Shown here: piece by piece, positions 11,750 to 23,840 of the stretch
How positions within the stretch are numbered: position 1 is the stretch's first letter
Layout of the letters: each line of letters starts with the position of its first letter
Source: Opisthorchis felineus
Taxonomy: Eukaryota; Platyhelminthes; Trematoda; Opisthorchiida; Opisthorchiidae
Direction of reading: 5' to 3'
Assembly: GCA_004794785.1 (NCBI GenBank)
Contig: SJOL01008957.1
Span: 226,513-290,512 of the forward strand
Length of the DNA stretch: 64,000 bases
Made by a program: the position numbers and the translations under genes
Notes under the pieces: model-generated
What the model saw: only the letters and a program-made list of their open reading frames with translations
Database searches by the model: none
What the model was told of the DNA's origin: nothing

Positions 11750-14029
11750 ATGCACTGTTTATCAACACTTCACGAGTACGCGATACTCAATCCTGTTGGT
11801 GTTATGCACGACTACGTCATCATGATTATCTATCGTGTGTGTCTGTGTGGCACGGACACGCAAAGAAACAGGAAATTCTATACCATCCTCGTAGAAGCGG
11901 TCAAAATGAAAGTTCGTAAGTTCAGTGCAACACGCATGCTGTTTGTTTCTTACTGGTCATCCTGTCACGATTATGCATCTCCACCGAGGAAGCATTTTGA
12001 CATCACTGATGGTGTTCCCCTGAAGAGGGGGAGTACTATATTGGATAATTCCCATCGGAAGTTGCACATTTTTGAATTTCTCCAAAGCTTTATCAGTCTG
12101 TTGGAATAGACTCTCAATTAGGTAATATGAATAAGTTGCATTTTCTGGTACAGCCTGTCACATTTTTCTCATAAAGTGCTTGTGCTATTTGACAAGAGAA
12201 GAAAGGCGTAATATTGCTAACTCGAGCGTTTATTGATTATTGATCAGGTGACCGCTGGTCTTTTCACCGAGCTTAGCAATTAGCTTGTAAAAGTTTCGTC
12301 ATGAAACTAGGAGACATCGTCAACACATCCATTGACTAAGCCAGCTCAGATAGTGGCAGAATCCCTTTCCATTCGGAAAATTTTAGAAAACAGTCGGTTA
12401 ATTCGGAAATTTTTGGAAACAGCGCCTTCTTCAGAAGCTACAAACATTTCCTTCTGACATCTGAGTAGCTTTTATAAGACTTAAGCACTAACAGTTTATT
12501 ATGTTACATTTCATCATGCGCCCCATCAAATCCAGTTGAATTTGGATCTGAAAGTCAAAGTCATGGTGATTCTATAGTTGCGCCATCTTCCCCACTATTA
12601 GTTGGTTGAGTGGAAGTGGACCACTACTGAGTCAATCACTGATAACCGGGAAAAGCTTTCCTATAGGGGATGAATTCAAGTTGGTTTCCCTTGAGTATCG
12701 GTGAGCACATCTGGTGATGCCAATAGGAAAATCAGTTGTGGACGGAGTAATTGTGAGATGCGAGTGACTGCTGGTAATAAAGGTTATTGGTAAATAAATT
12801 TGCATTGTCATCTTGCAAGACCTGTTCTTACATTGCCTGTTTATGGACTAGTTGATCGTATACTCCTTTGCTATAGCATATTTTCAGAGTGTCTATGCAC
12901 TAGACAAGGGCACATTCTAGACCAGGATGCATAGGTACCATAGCCACAGCATAGCCACAACAGTTTGCCTGTCAGAAAGTAGACAGATATTTGGTGGATT
13001 TTGGAAGATAAAATACAGGTACACGTAGCAGGAACGAAAAGATATGTCTGGATTGATAACAGACTGGAAATTAGGTAGCCCTAAGGTGGTATTGGATTGA
13101 ATGTACGCAAAGACAGCCTGGTTCCTGATGCGATTGTACATTTTAGCTTTTTCCCAGCGCTGCCGATAGAACCGTTTAGTCTGACTGTCATCAGCCGTTA
13201 TACAACGCACCTCATGATTTTTCAACCGTTATCGTTAAGCTACAAGTATCCTGATCAGAAGAAAAGCGCTCGTCCATTTTGCGGTGCCAGGGGATGTAAG
13301 CGTCGTAATAGGGCTTGCATCCATCTCTCTGACGAGTGAGGAGACAACAACAACCATGCATTGCTTCTTGGTGTCGCGACAAGTCAGATGTTAACAAAAA
13401 CAACGAAAAGCTGACCCGTCCAAGTAAGACGATGTCCGCTTGAACAATTCAATTCACTGAAATGTAACGAAGTCAAACAATCAGCATTTTCAAACGACCG
13501 TTGGCCAGCCTTCAACTGGTGCTTACTCGTTGATTGTCACTGAAGTTAGGCACTTGAAGATTTTTGTCCAGCGGTTGATTCTTACGGATCAGTAGCTTTC
13601 CAAAACAGCTCGATCCAAGAGAACACGAATTCGGGTGGGACACGTTCTTCAACTGACCGGATAATCAGTCATCGGTAAGATGTTTTTCTAACCACAATGT
13701 GATCCTCCCCGACTGAACGCATGACATGATCTTCTGTGCTGGTAGCACCTCTTCAACGGTTGTGCTTTAACGTATGTGCATATGGGGGTGTGTTCAGACT
13801 GTTTCACTGGGCAAAGCCGTCTAATGTTTGTTCACACGGAACTAAAGACAGTGCAAACAAAATCTCAAGTTCAGTTTTGATGAATACGGTACTGAGTGCA
13901 CACCGGATTCGTTGTAGTACTAGCACCTATTCATGCGAAACTCTATCCGTGGCTAAAGCAGTGGGTAGTGTGTTAATGCCCCTAGGCAGTGGAACCATTT
14001 CGCACTTCAGACGCCGATATTTATGGTAG
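11750..14029 (+). CDS. Candidate three-exon gene, product unknown
   Basis: Exon 1 (11750-11915) starts with ATG in an acceptable context and ends at a perfect donor GTAAGT. Exon 2 (13170-13295) has a pyrimidine-rich acceptor and the donor GTAAGC. Exon 3 (about 13848-14029) ends in TAG. The phases match throughout (1 then 1), giving a protein of roughly 157 residues with a hydrophobic N-terminal third. AATAAA occurs at 14253-14258. I recognise no family. The 12.3-13.1 kb intron holds a MITE fragment. Confidence 0.4.
12225..12340. mobile_element. MITE-like family, single-arm fragment
   Basis: The stretch TTGATCAGGTGACCGCTGGTC, then CCGAGCTTAGCAATTAGCTTG and AAGTTTCGTCATGAAAC matches one arm of the palindromic element at 8.4 and 44.0 kb. 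The opposite arm is missing. Confidence 0.5.
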
Positions 14030-14252
14030 AGCGTTATTGATGGAATCCGAGAAAACTACTGACAAGATCAAATTCGAGTGTTATGAGAAGTCATTTATTA
14101 CTAAAATGCCCGTGAAACGAAGTGCTTGGTCAACGTTGAAGACACTTGCTTTGGTGCCGGGATAAATGTTGTATCGGATTTGACCATGTGGTCACCTAAT
14201 TAGGGTCATATTGATTGTGGAAACCTCTGAAACGAATCCTAGCTCTCGAGTC

Positions 14253-14258
14253 AATAAA
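14253..14258 (+). promoter_or_regulatory. Poly(A) signal AATAAA
   Basis: Canonical signal about 225 bases after the stop at 14029; a plausible end for the 11.75-14.0 kb gene. Confidence 0.3.
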
Positions 14259-14674
14259 AAACATTTACTGAAGTGTTTCTCATGTAATTACATGCCAAGC
14301 GGTATCCAATCTGCAATTTTCTGGTATAGTTCAGTTGTCGCGATGGCTGCCGAATGTTATTTGCATTGAAAACATGCTACTTTAGTTGAGGTGAGCAAAT
14401 AGGTTCGGTGGCAAATCAAAACATCTGGTTGTTAAACAGCTCAAACCGCACAAGATTAGGTAACATGAAAAGAAGCTACAAAACTGAATGTTCTACGGCT
14501 TTCAAACGTGCTATGAGTTGACGATCGATAAGGGTTTTTAATGTGCCCCATGATAAAGACAATACTGTGCTCGATGCAGATGAATCAGCTCGGCTCCTGT
14601 CGTCCTTTCAGACATGGCGCCATATATAAAATGTGGCGTTTCTGTGAAAGTGCAATTTAGGTCAGAAAATAAAG

Positions 14675-15269
14675 ATGACGGAACCAGAAGATCAAACTAC
14701 CACATTAGCAATTGGACGAGACAGTTTTGTCCGAAAGGACTTTTTACCAAACGTAAGGTGTTTGCCCGTAGAGTTTGCTTGCTAAACTCGGGACAATTAC
14801 CTTCGTATCTTAAAATATATCAAGTATTTCTAAGACAAATGGTGACCAGTAGCCTCGGGTACCTCCATTTTTGTATGCCATTCAGTGAAAATTAGTGTGA
14901 ACTGTCTGCTCGGAGGGTTACTGAATATCTGGGACCTCGCGGTCTGTAATGTGGATCGCAAAATCACCCTTCAAGACTTTGTCTGACCAGCCAGTTTCAG
15001 TTGCATCTTAGATGCAATTTTGCTCATTTGATGCGTCAGTTTGTATTTTAGCAGATGCTCTCCAACAAAGACACGAGCACCGTGTCAGTGCGATCGCCAG
15101 TTATTTATTAACATATTCTCCTGGTTCTTCCGGTTCAAACCACGATGAAATATCCTGTAGTGTGATTAATGGGCCACAGTGTGGCAAGACTCTTGACCGT
15201 GCGAGATCACACGTCACCCGCAGAAAACAGTGGGCGAGCAGACGTGGGACTCAACAAACGTACGTGTGA
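14675..15269 (+). CDS. Candidate gene start with partner exon, product unknown
   Basis: The first exon (14675-14752) starts with ATG in a good context (AAGATGA), encodes an acidic 26-residue start (MTEPEDQ...) and ends at the donor GTAAGG. A second coding-like exon begins at 15052 after a T-rich acceptor (GTATTTTAG). It stays open to TGA at 15269, or splices out at GTACGT near 15255. The two exon phases do not match directly, so an unseen exon must lie between them if they belong together. Confidence 0.38.
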
Positions 15270-15913
15270 TTAATCATGTACTACTGTTTTCTGGGTGGTC
15301 CAATCAACAGTGTACGGTTGAAATCAGCACTTGGAGACAGTCCTCTAACCACGGGGTGTGTGCTGAGGGACTTCTGATGTTTAAATTGTTGTTGATCTCA
15401 CACGTGTGATCACCCAGGAGGAACGCGGGACAACTTTGATGGAGATAATCAGGCATTCGGCTTCAGGAACAATGGAATCGCAAGGAAAGGCATCTGGATG
15501 AACTGCAGATGTTCCCGAAAATTGAGCAGTCTTTTCTAATAAGCATGTACATTGTTGAAGGCCATATCAAAGCATGACTCATGGTAGGCTTTGTCTGCAT
15601 TCTACTTACATAGCATTTCACGAAGTGTTTAAATACGATATATGAGGGAACTCTCCCCTGTTAAAGGTCGATAATGACTTGGAGTTTAACAAGGAAGGTC
15701 TTTCCGCTATTTAGCCATATCAGGTGTGTGATGTGTTTTAAGGTTTGGTTTCACAACGTACCAAGCATAAATCTGGTGATTGCGAGACATGTTACTGAGA
15801 CCTTCCAGGTTGCACATTCACATGACCTAAGTTGTTCAGTTCCCTGCGGTTTAGGCCATGTGCCGAAACCATTGATTTTGTCTTCATTTTCCAGGGATCA
15901 TTTCCTCACATAA

Positions 15914-16780
15914 TCCAGTTATTGAAGTGGAGACGGCTACACAAGGTGAAGTTTAAGTGTGTCATAATAAAAAAGCTTGAACAGCTTCCTTTAGATTCAC
16001 TATCCTAGGGAATATCTACCTTATCAAGTGCTACCTTACCCTCCAAACTTTGGAGAAGTTACTCACTTGTTCTTGGGTCTGTGTTATATACTTGTACCAT
16101 TAAGCTATGTATACCATCCACATAATGTGATTCAATGACTCGCATCAAGACCATTCCGGTCATGAGCATACTAAATTGCGGGCGAGCCACAAGCTTGTTT
16201 CCACTCAGCTTACAATCAAACCATTTCTATACATTCTCCATATAACGCATGCTGTAAAATGTCGAACTTCAAAGAATCATGTCCCTTAACAGATTTCCAC
16301 ATTCCGCCAAATCGGGTCCATGTTTTTTGAACAAGTCATGCGATTTCAATTGGTCACATCATGTCTCGTGTCGATTATGCGTTGAAATGCCGGCTGCTGC
16401 TGTCCCCTAATGTCAAAAAATTTCGACCACTAAGAACGTCAACTGGTTGTGCTTTTCACTTGTTTTCCAGCTGAGAACAAACACTGAAAGGCCACCGGCT
16501 ACGCGCGCCTAAGACACCCTGGAGAAGTTGAGGACGACCTCAAAATCTGTGACCAAGTTATATGGCGAACCTAAAACGTCAAGAAATGCCTTCAGTAGGG
16601 AAAAACGATCAGATTATTTAGAATCTAGATTCAAGTGCAAAGGACGGACTATTCGGTCAGGTGAGAAATCTGACTAATAAAAGAGAGCCTTGAATTAGTT
16701 CTGAATAAAAGCAGGTTTGCCGAGCCATCTGCGCCACCTTCTAGACCTTTTACCACTAGAGACGCAAAGATGCAGTGTCT
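15914..16780. other. No supported gene
   Basis: I see no coding-like frame with paired splice sites. Near 16715-16745 a minus-strand stretch reads TGGCGCAGATGG, which matches the tRNA A-box, but no B-box follows it. It may be a decayed tRNA-derived repeat. Confidence 0.3.
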
Positions 16781-16787
16781 GCTGTGC

Positions 16788-17180
16788 TCAGTGGATCATG
16801 CGAGGAGCCATAAAAGGGAAAATATAGATTACCACGGCCGCTGAACTATGCTGGGCATATGTGCCCCCTGCCTCAAAACGTATGAGCAGCCGGTCATAGC
16901 GCTCACTTATGCCATATGATTTGGTCCTATCATGCCAATTACGGGGAGGGAAGTTGGTCAACTGGTACGCTCGATGGGCACTGCGTATCCATGTTTGGAT
17001 AGACTCACACCTATGGCGCTCCTTCTCTAATATCACCTCAGGGTAATTCAGCCTGGTGCAATTATCCGGAGGTTGTCGACCGCACTTGTGTTTTGTCCGG
17101 ATTACTCTAGTTCCAAAGGTCCCAAATCCTACACCACCGGAGCAACTGAGACCGATTTTCATTTCATCCATTCTTGCCAA
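16788..17180 (-). CDS. Long open frame, possibly a decayed repeat
   Basis: An uninterrupted frame of 130 codons that starts with a non-ATG codon. It contains RTKHKCGRQPPDNCTRLNY and SERYDRLLIRFEAG. The opposite strand is also open over much of the stretch. It has no flanking splice signals that I trust and no recognised domain. It may be part of a dispersed element rather than a gene. Confidence 0.25.
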   Translation of the reverse strand: MARMDEMKIGLSCSGGVGFGTFGTRVIRTKHKCGRQPPDNCTRLNYPEVILEKERHRCESIQTWIRSAHRAYQLTNFPPRNWHDRTKSYGISERYDRLLIRFEAGGTYAQHSSAAVVIYIFPFMAPRMIH

Positions 17181-17711
17181 GTGATTTCAACGCATAATGA
17201 TCTAGTAACCAGTAGGTTGCAACTGCTTCCAATGCTGTCGGCAGCTCTTCATCGTAGTCATCGTTTAGAAGCTACCTCGTTGTATGTTTTGCCTTCTCAC
17301 ATCAGTGGCTGCTTCTAACCCCAGGTTAGCGTTTGTTGACATCTGGAAAGTCATTGCTTTCTTTTCGTATGACATAGCGGTCAGATCCGCCTAGGATTTT
17401 TAGGTGTCATCTGTCCTAGTTCGATGCGCAGCACTATGCGAATGCTGTAGCAGTTAGTCCTAATTTACTGTTGCAGAGGAAGGTGGCAAGGAGACTCAAC
17501 CTGCCCAGTATCGTTCATCTTGGCGATGGATAAGCTGGTTGGATCACCAATTCAACAACCAAGATATCGGTTCTCTGGCACCTCGGTTAACAACTTTTCC
17601 TTCGCTTACGACTACGTAGTGTGTGCAGAAGGTCATTCTCGCCTTAAAGAAAAGCTTGAAGCTACCGAGGTCTAACTGTCACCATCCATCTTTCAGCTGT
17701 CATCCATCTAG

Positions 17712-17910
17712 AAGAAAGAAAGCTATTTCGGTTCATTGGAACAGAAGCCGTCGGGAGGTTGCGGTATCGGTCGAACCATGTTGCTTTGATGAGGAATTCG
17801 TCGCTGCTTTTGGTCCAGCCGATGTCATAATTCATTTGGTTGTCCTCTTCCCACCTAAGGCGAAAAATCTAACGCATGCTTCACTGAAACCGCATCAACG
17901 AGGGCAATAA
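17712..17910 (+). CDS. Candidate last exon, product unknown
   Basis: A pyrimidine-rich acceptor (ends CATCTAG) opens a 65-codon frame ending in TAA TAA. It begins with a basic patch (RKKAISVHWNRSRREVAV) and continues with CFDEEFVAAFGPADVI. Function unknown. It could also be a retroelement remnant. Confidence 0.35.
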
Positions 17911-18493
17911 TAAGAGACTGCTAATGTCGAGGCTCAGACATTCACTCGTGCTTGGCAAAGCTCATCATAGCTCACTCAGAATGCTGATTAACTGCATTTA
18001 TTCGTAGCTAGCTATGTCTACCGAGGGACACCCTGGTTAGTTATATTCATGCCACCAAACGACACAGAGGTCTCAACATCCCAACAAACACGGCACAGCG
18101 GAAAATGCATATGGAGAAGTAAATGTCTGCACAGTGTAAAGTGTCAAGCAACGCGGCCAGCGATCTTGAATTTGGCAGTATGGTTTCGGATCTTAGCTTT
18201 TTGATGCGGGTCGAATGTATGCATATGAACACAGCAGAGGACAAGCTGGTTGCTTGAGACGATAAATTTCATAACAGCGTTGATGATTATAGTTTACCTG
18301 ACTTGACCACTTCTCCTCCGAACAGATGGTTTGTGTTACAGAGTAGTTTCCTCAGTTATTTACCCGCGATATCCGGTGCAACCTGTTGAGGACGAGGGTA
18401 AAAACACCGGGTGCCATAGTGACGCCCAGATGACTTCGTTGTCGCTGTGATCAACAGGAGATTTCGGTGCGTATCCCATTGCCGTGTTGGTGA

Positions 18494-19306
18494 TTACTGT
18501 GCTCGCCATAATCGGGTGGCAAGGAAACTCAAAAAACCTCTTCGGTATCTGCGGTACGCTGACTTCGAGAAATTGAAACCATTTAACTCGATGCTCTTTA
18601 GCACGCTCGACCTTACAGTTGTTCGAGAGCGTCGAGCAACCGTAATATGCGTGAGCATGTCTTCGGAGGGGCGCGGAACATTTGTGCCATATGGTGATGA
18701 ACAACGTCCTGTAGAAATTATCTCAAGTCTGTGTGCCTCTAATTGTGATTTCGATCAGTTGGTTCGTGATCCGCTGTTCTTTTCATCGTGAGATATCTAC
18801 TTTCCTCAGTCCGCCAAGGCTGTTGTTGGAGAATTCCAAGGTCACGGTCGGCGATTTACATTTTCTCACCAGTTTTGGCTGTCCACAGAAGTGCAAGACA
18901 TGTTGTTAGCTGTTCTTTAATGCTGATGTCTTGCACACCTGACAGTGTATTACGTACACTTTGTGCCCGATGCGCGACTGTTGACTGTGCTTCGTCGACC
19001 ATCACTTCCTATCCGGTAATCGTTTCCAGATAATACTTAACAACCAGGGAGAAGAAATCTCTGGATGTCACCGTTCATTCTTGCGCCAGAAACCTTAATA
19101 CATAATGCTGTCTAGCCGGGAACTTCAAATGGACCGCGCAATATCAGAAATGACTGACTATTTGCTTTGTTATTACGACATCAGTCGAAGGAGGAATAGG
19201 CTGGTGAAAATGATGCACTGCACTTGTAACCTGAGCTTGTAGCATTCAGAGGCAACAATTCGTATAGCACAACCGGTGCATGCAGCGTCAGCCTGGACGG
19301 AGTCAA
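18494..19306 (-). CDS. Three-exon 3' part of a gene, product unknown
   Basis: On the minus strand the exons are 19231-19306, 18870-19004 and 18494-18708 (stop TAA), with matching phases (1 then 1). The middle exon ends at donor GTGAGA and encodes an amphipathic stretch (AQSTVAHRAQSVRNTLSG). The last exon follows the acceptor ATTTCTACAG and encodes a basic C-terminus (contains KSAYRRYRRGFLSF, ends LWRAQ). A minus-strand AATAAA lies at 17997-18002. A 114-codon plus-strand frame over 18447-18791 is an alternative for part of this region, but it lacks comparable splice support. Confidence 0.42.
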
Positions 19307-19870
19307 CTGCGTATCGAATGTAGTGTCGGTAAGAAAGAGCTCCCTTGTTGATTTTTGTCATGGTCGTTACTTTTGGTTGTTGGAATGAATTCTGCCTATA
19401 GTGTTTGCTACGAATGTGATCAAATTGATGTGTCACTTCTGCGACAGCCTCGCTGTGTGCTGGACGCTGCTCACCTACTCGACGAACTTGCTGTCCCTGA
19501 CCGTATAGTCCTCTATTCTCCTTAAACTTGTATGCGGGATGCCACCAGAGAGATACTATCTCAGGCTGACTCACCACTCATGTTCTTATGGGACTTTCTT
19601 TGAACACCATCCGACGGTCAACTGTTACACTAGGCTTCAAATATTTGTTTGTACGCGACAACGACCACATTCAGGGGCTCTCCAAATTCCCCGTTTTCAT
19701 AAGTCCATAAGTTTTACGAATACTAGAGGTGTAGCCTTGATCAGACGCCGACTATAACGGAGCGGCGAAGGAGGTTGGTATATCAAACGTGTATTGAATT
19801 TGGAATGTCCTGTAATGGTTTCTGTCGATTCCACAGTCATGCATTACACGGAAGATGCTTACCGGTAGGT

Positions 19871-20113
19871 TTAACCCCAATTTTTTGCTTTACTTTGTGG
19901 GAGCCAAACAAATCTTTGGTGAAGAGTAGTAGTGAAGAGTGTAGTTTTTCCCTCCCTTTGAAACTCCTCGGTCCCGCGCATCGACCAACCCTGTAGGGGA
20001 TTTGAGCTGCCCAGCATCCGCATGAGTGTTGAACGTTCCCACCCTGATCTACGGGTGACTGGTAACTGGCATAATCGGTTTGTAATCACGCCTGTGACGA
20101 GACTGTCGACCAT
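19871..20113 (-). CDS. ATG-initiated 80-codon open frame, unknown
   Basis: This frame starts with ATG at 20113 and ends in TAA at 19871. It contains GSSNPLQGWSMRGTEEFQ and TTLHQRFVWLP. There are no clear splice sites. It may be a small gene or part of an interspersed repeat. Confidence 0.25.
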   Translation of the reverse strand: MVDSLVTGVITNRLCQLPVTRRSGWERSTLMRMLGSSNPLQGWSMRGTEEFQREGKTTLFTTTLHQRFVWLPQSKAKNWG

Positions 20114-20703
20114 CAGGTTCTATGAAACAATGAAATCAAACATTATGGATGAGGTTCAATAACAGGATCATCACTAGTGATTGTCAATAAAGAAAAGAAA
20201 CCGAATTTTCAATTATCCGAATTTTGGAATGATTAGGTTTTTAATTTACCCCCAAAGGAGTTATCGAGATCTAACGGCTTAATTTCTCCAGAGCATGATT
20301 AGGCATAACCATAACCATTTCTTTTTCACGATGAGAATCCACAATACAGGTGAGCAAAATCTATCCGAATGAGGTTGGGAATGTGCTTGTCTACGGTTTA
20401 CCCGAGACATGTGTTCCACTATTAGGATAATGTCTTCCATGAAATTCTGCTGCTGTCCCTTTGTGGGGAACCAGGTTTTATTAGTTGTAGGTCTTCAAAC
20501 TAGATGGCGCGTGTCGTTCACTCTCTATAACACTGTGCTACACCTACATTGTTCAGCACACTAAGGAGGAGTTTTTCTGGTGTCCAAGTCACGTATCGGT
20601 TGACAGCTAGACTGTGGTCATCTCGAACCATGCCAAGACCGGAAATACTATGCCGGTTTGCACAACTGGCTGCTGACAATAGAGGCATGGAACATTAGTA
20701 ATC

Positions 20704-20864
20704 CTAACAACTTGGTACATCATGCACTGTCCCAGATTGAAAACCGAGGGTTGCTATTTCAGTTTCCTCTCCGTGATGTACAGCCACGACCAAACTGTGA
20801 GGGTCGAAGAAGCTAATGTGTGGGCTGAATAGGGGTAAGGCACTCATTCTCGTTAGTTGTCCGT
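20704..20864 (-). CDS. Candidate last exon, product unknown
   Basis: A strong minus-strand acceptor (CTGCACTTTTACAG) opens a 52-codon frame ending in TAG at 20704. It encodes SPHISFFDPHSLVVAVHHG and finishes TVHDVPSC. A minus-strand AATAAA lies at 20476-20482. Upstream exons were not identified. Confidence 0.45.
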
Positions 20865-21301
20865 CTGTAAAAGTGCAGATGAGTTCAACAGCTGGCCGAC
20901 CCATCTAATCCGTTCTACACTTCTCGCAGCTTCTGTTTTTTCTCCGTACTGGTTTGCGGACTTCTGTGCTTTCTATCACGTCAGTCATGTGCATCCCTAC
21001 AGAGAAACGGTTTTCGTTATGGTGAATCAGTTGATGCTGGAAAATTTGACCCTCTCAGTTAGTTTCTTCTAAACAAATCGTCCGAGATACTCGTATTGAG
21101 CTTTATTTCCTGTATGATCCCAAGTATTTTCCACACCCATACTTTTCAGAAAGTTTCTTTGCTTCAGCGAACATGATGCTTTCACCCCGAAACGAGATTA
21201 CACCGTGAGCCCGCAGATGTGCAATAGCTGCCGTTTATTTTTGGTGATCTGCTGTTTCTCCAGCTTTTCCTCACGCCTTTGTGAAATTTGATGACTTAAA
21301 A

Positions 21302-21528
21302 CTAAAGTTGAGTGACAAACGGTCGAACAGTCCATACATCTATCACCATCCATTCAACATGGTCATCTTCTATCATGCCCAATTTTATCGACGTTTCACG
21401 GGTTCGTTCGGGTTGTTTGACATGTGGGCACCTGTATGATGAATGGGTCGCCGCGATTAAATTCTCTTCCTCACCATAACAACTAACCAAACATTCGGTT
21501 GTTCGTGCACGTTCACGTTGGAACCGTA
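21302..21528 (-). CDS. Candidate last exon, product unknown
   Basis: A 74-codon charged frame (contains RERARTTECLVSCYGEEENL and IEDDHVEWMVIDVW) ends in TAG at 21302. An acceptor lies just above 21528. A minus-strand AATAAA at 21235-21240 is about 62 bases downstream, a good position for a 3' end. A second minus frame over 21457-21705 overlaps it and could be an alternative exon. Confidence 0.42.
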
Positions 21529-21724
21529 CTGTCCGATTGCGCAACCCATCTGTTGTTGTGAGTGATCATACTGACAAGCGTGATGTGATCTTTCTTCCGA
21601 ATTGGTTGTTACCAGGGCCAAAGTGGACGTTATGACCACCTGCTTCTGAGAGACGTCGTCAACACAGTTGGATGCGGGGGAAACAAACAGGGCACACGAC
21701 ATCACTTAGAAAGTCGGCGGGTGA

Positions 21725-22104
21725 ATGCGTGTTCACGTGTTGTTGCTGTTGCTATTGTTCAAACGGGAAATAAGCTCTGGACTGGCATGTTCGATCGAGC
21801 CAAGATCAAGGTGGGGTCACGTTGCGAACAGAGCTCGCGTGGGCACCTGCTTCAGCTTTGAGTTCCGAACAAGTCTGAACGGAACATACAAAACTGGTCG
21901 TTATGGTTCTGCGCTTATATGATGCGATTACGGAGTACTTTTTGCGACGTATTGTTTTCTACCTCAGCACATGATTTATTGTCTGCATGTTCAAGGGGGT
22001 GGAAATGGTTCTCCGACGATTGCTTAATTGATAATACTATTCCTTTCCGTACTGTGGAAATAAGTGGTATATCCGTCGAACTTCTGTCGCACATAAATGC
22101 TTAG
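21725..22104 (+). CDS. Candidate small secreted protein, two exons
   Basis: The ATG at 21725 opens a frame whose start looks like a signal peptide (RVHVLLLLLLF, then polar and Cys-containing sequence). A second exon at 21968-22104 follows the acceptor CTACCTCAG. It encodes a stretch with CSRGWKWFSDDCLID, which loosely recalls the first cysteines of C-type lectin folds, and ends in TAG. The joining donor (GTCGTT near 21895) is poor, so the join is uncertain. Confidence 0.33.
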
Positions 22105-22774
22105 TAGTATGCCAATTTTTTGTCGTAGAAGTTATTTAGAGTCACAAGATTCTTACGCATGATGTTGTCCTTGGTGTCGGAACCGGTAACACTACCAAGA
22201 ACACCGATCACAGTAGAACGCACTATTCCCTTACTAAGTAGGTGAAAACATGTATATTACCACAAACCCACGCAATGTCTGCGAACTTTCTAAATGTGTC
22301 ACATACTGGCTTTGTCCACTGGTAATCGACAACTTCTTCACTGTCATGGCGTTTCGTTTTGCTGCTCTGCTAAAACACAGCTAAGAACTTGTGATCAGTT
22401 TCGCACGAACTGACCTGTGAGGAAAGGAATGTTTTGTTATAGTTGACCAGATTGAACCAGATTGTTTGTTCAATGCTTAGGTTGTTGCAATCAAGGGCGC
22501 ACTGTTAACAAATCAGCAAAGGTGGGTATGTGTACGACCCAGTGGATTTAGCGCTATTACGCGTATACTACATAACGTCTCGTAAAAGAACGCTGGTTGG
22601 CAAGGTTTCATATCATATTGGATACAGAAATGAAAATAAGCCCAACTAAATACTGCTTTGTCAACGAATATCAGCCTAGCAAGAAGCCAACGAGACCATT
22701 CTAGGTCCGAATATCATGTAAGTAACTCAGAGGGAAAAGTAATTCACACGAGTTAACCCTCCATCTGAGTCGTC

Positions 22775-23060
22775 GTTCGAGCAGCCAGTCGACACGAAAT
22801 TATGTGACGTGAATTCTGTGATTGAAGAGTGAGTGAATCTGTATCCTGTCTAATTGTGAATGTATCACACTGCTGGTCAGAAGTTCGTGTCCGAGAGGCT
22901 TTGTATTTCGTTACCAGTTGGGAAGCTGCGCGTTCTAATCACTCTGGATTTTCGTGAGATGCGAACTGCTGATGATCCCAACTGAGGATGAGACAGCTGT
23001 ACAATGTTTCTTGGATTTTCTGCATAGACGGACTTCATTTACAAGACGAAATCTCAGTTA
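22775..23060 (+). mobile_element. tRNA-derived SINE-like element (diverged copy)
   Basis: It aligns over about 285 bp with the copy at 38.5 kb: shared CCAGTC near the start, CTGTCTAA, CACACTGCTGGTCAG, TTTCGTGAGATGC and the end GACAGCTGTACAATGTTTCT. The tRNA-like internal promoter is badly worn in this copy. It ends about 30 bases upstream of an exon at 23093. Confidence 0.55.
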
Positions 23061-23092
23061 CAAAATGTCCTACTCTAACGCTAGTTTATCAG

Positions 23093-23840
23093 GAATGCGA
23101 AATTGCCCTCGTATACCTGTCCGGCAACCACACTGGTTCATTTGGAACGGTCGATTTACAACTAAACTGCTTAGGGTACCCAACATTCAGTATCAGGAAA
23201 GCACATTTCTATGAGGATACAACATTAACTGAAATGAATATCTTGAAGCGTGACTTTTCCGTTAGAAACTTGAAGACAGTATAGATAACTGAACTGTTGC
23301 ACAATACACCGGGGTATTTCGCTGTATCTCTCCATGCGTATACTACAGAACAAGGTCAGATAATTAAATATATAAAACAAAACAGAACAGAACACCGCCC
23401 CCACGGATTCCGTGAAATACATGCGGAGTATCGTGAAACGAGCGCGTTATTCTTTTCGATTTGACTCAAGTTAGATTTTAAACTGGACAAAAGCTTAGAC
23501 AGGACAGGAGAGTAGCTACGTATCAAGCTCAGTTAAAAGCCAACAGCAACCCTCCTAAGTGCTGTAAACAGTAAGAACTTCATCTGTTAAGTTTTTTCAA
23601 CAGACAAACGGGTTTTGGCAAGTCTTTTTCACTTCATTGTCGTTTGATCAGTCCTTCTCTTGTCCTGCACAGTTATTCCGGTTTTGTTTGAACGGGAAAG
23701 CAATGGACTTGAGTATTGCTTCCATTAAAGCTCATCAGCAGTGCATATTCCTAACCTTACCGGGACTTGAATTCCAGATAATTAAGATGACAGGCGAGTA
23801 CGATACCAGCACTACATTAACATATGCTGGATGCGGCTGA
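23093..23840 (+). CDS. 3' part of a gene, two exons, product unknown
   Basis: Exon 23093 to about 23259 follows the acceptor GTTTATCAG and contains VYLSGNHTGSFGTVDLQL. Exon 23673-23840 follows a very strong acceptor (CTTCTCTTGTCCTGCACAG) and ends in TGA. It contains AMDLSIASIKAHQQCIF and LPGLEFQIIK. Both are in phase 0, but the donor after the first (GTTAGA) is mediocre. The first exon could instead run to a stop at 23284. No domain recognised. Confidence 0.5.

Noticed and set aside
13397..13720. Possible defence or bacterial-type system
   Set aside because: No CRISPR repeats, operon structure, restriction-modification or toxin-antitoxin motifs occur anywhere in the window; the whole sequence behaves as eukaryotic.
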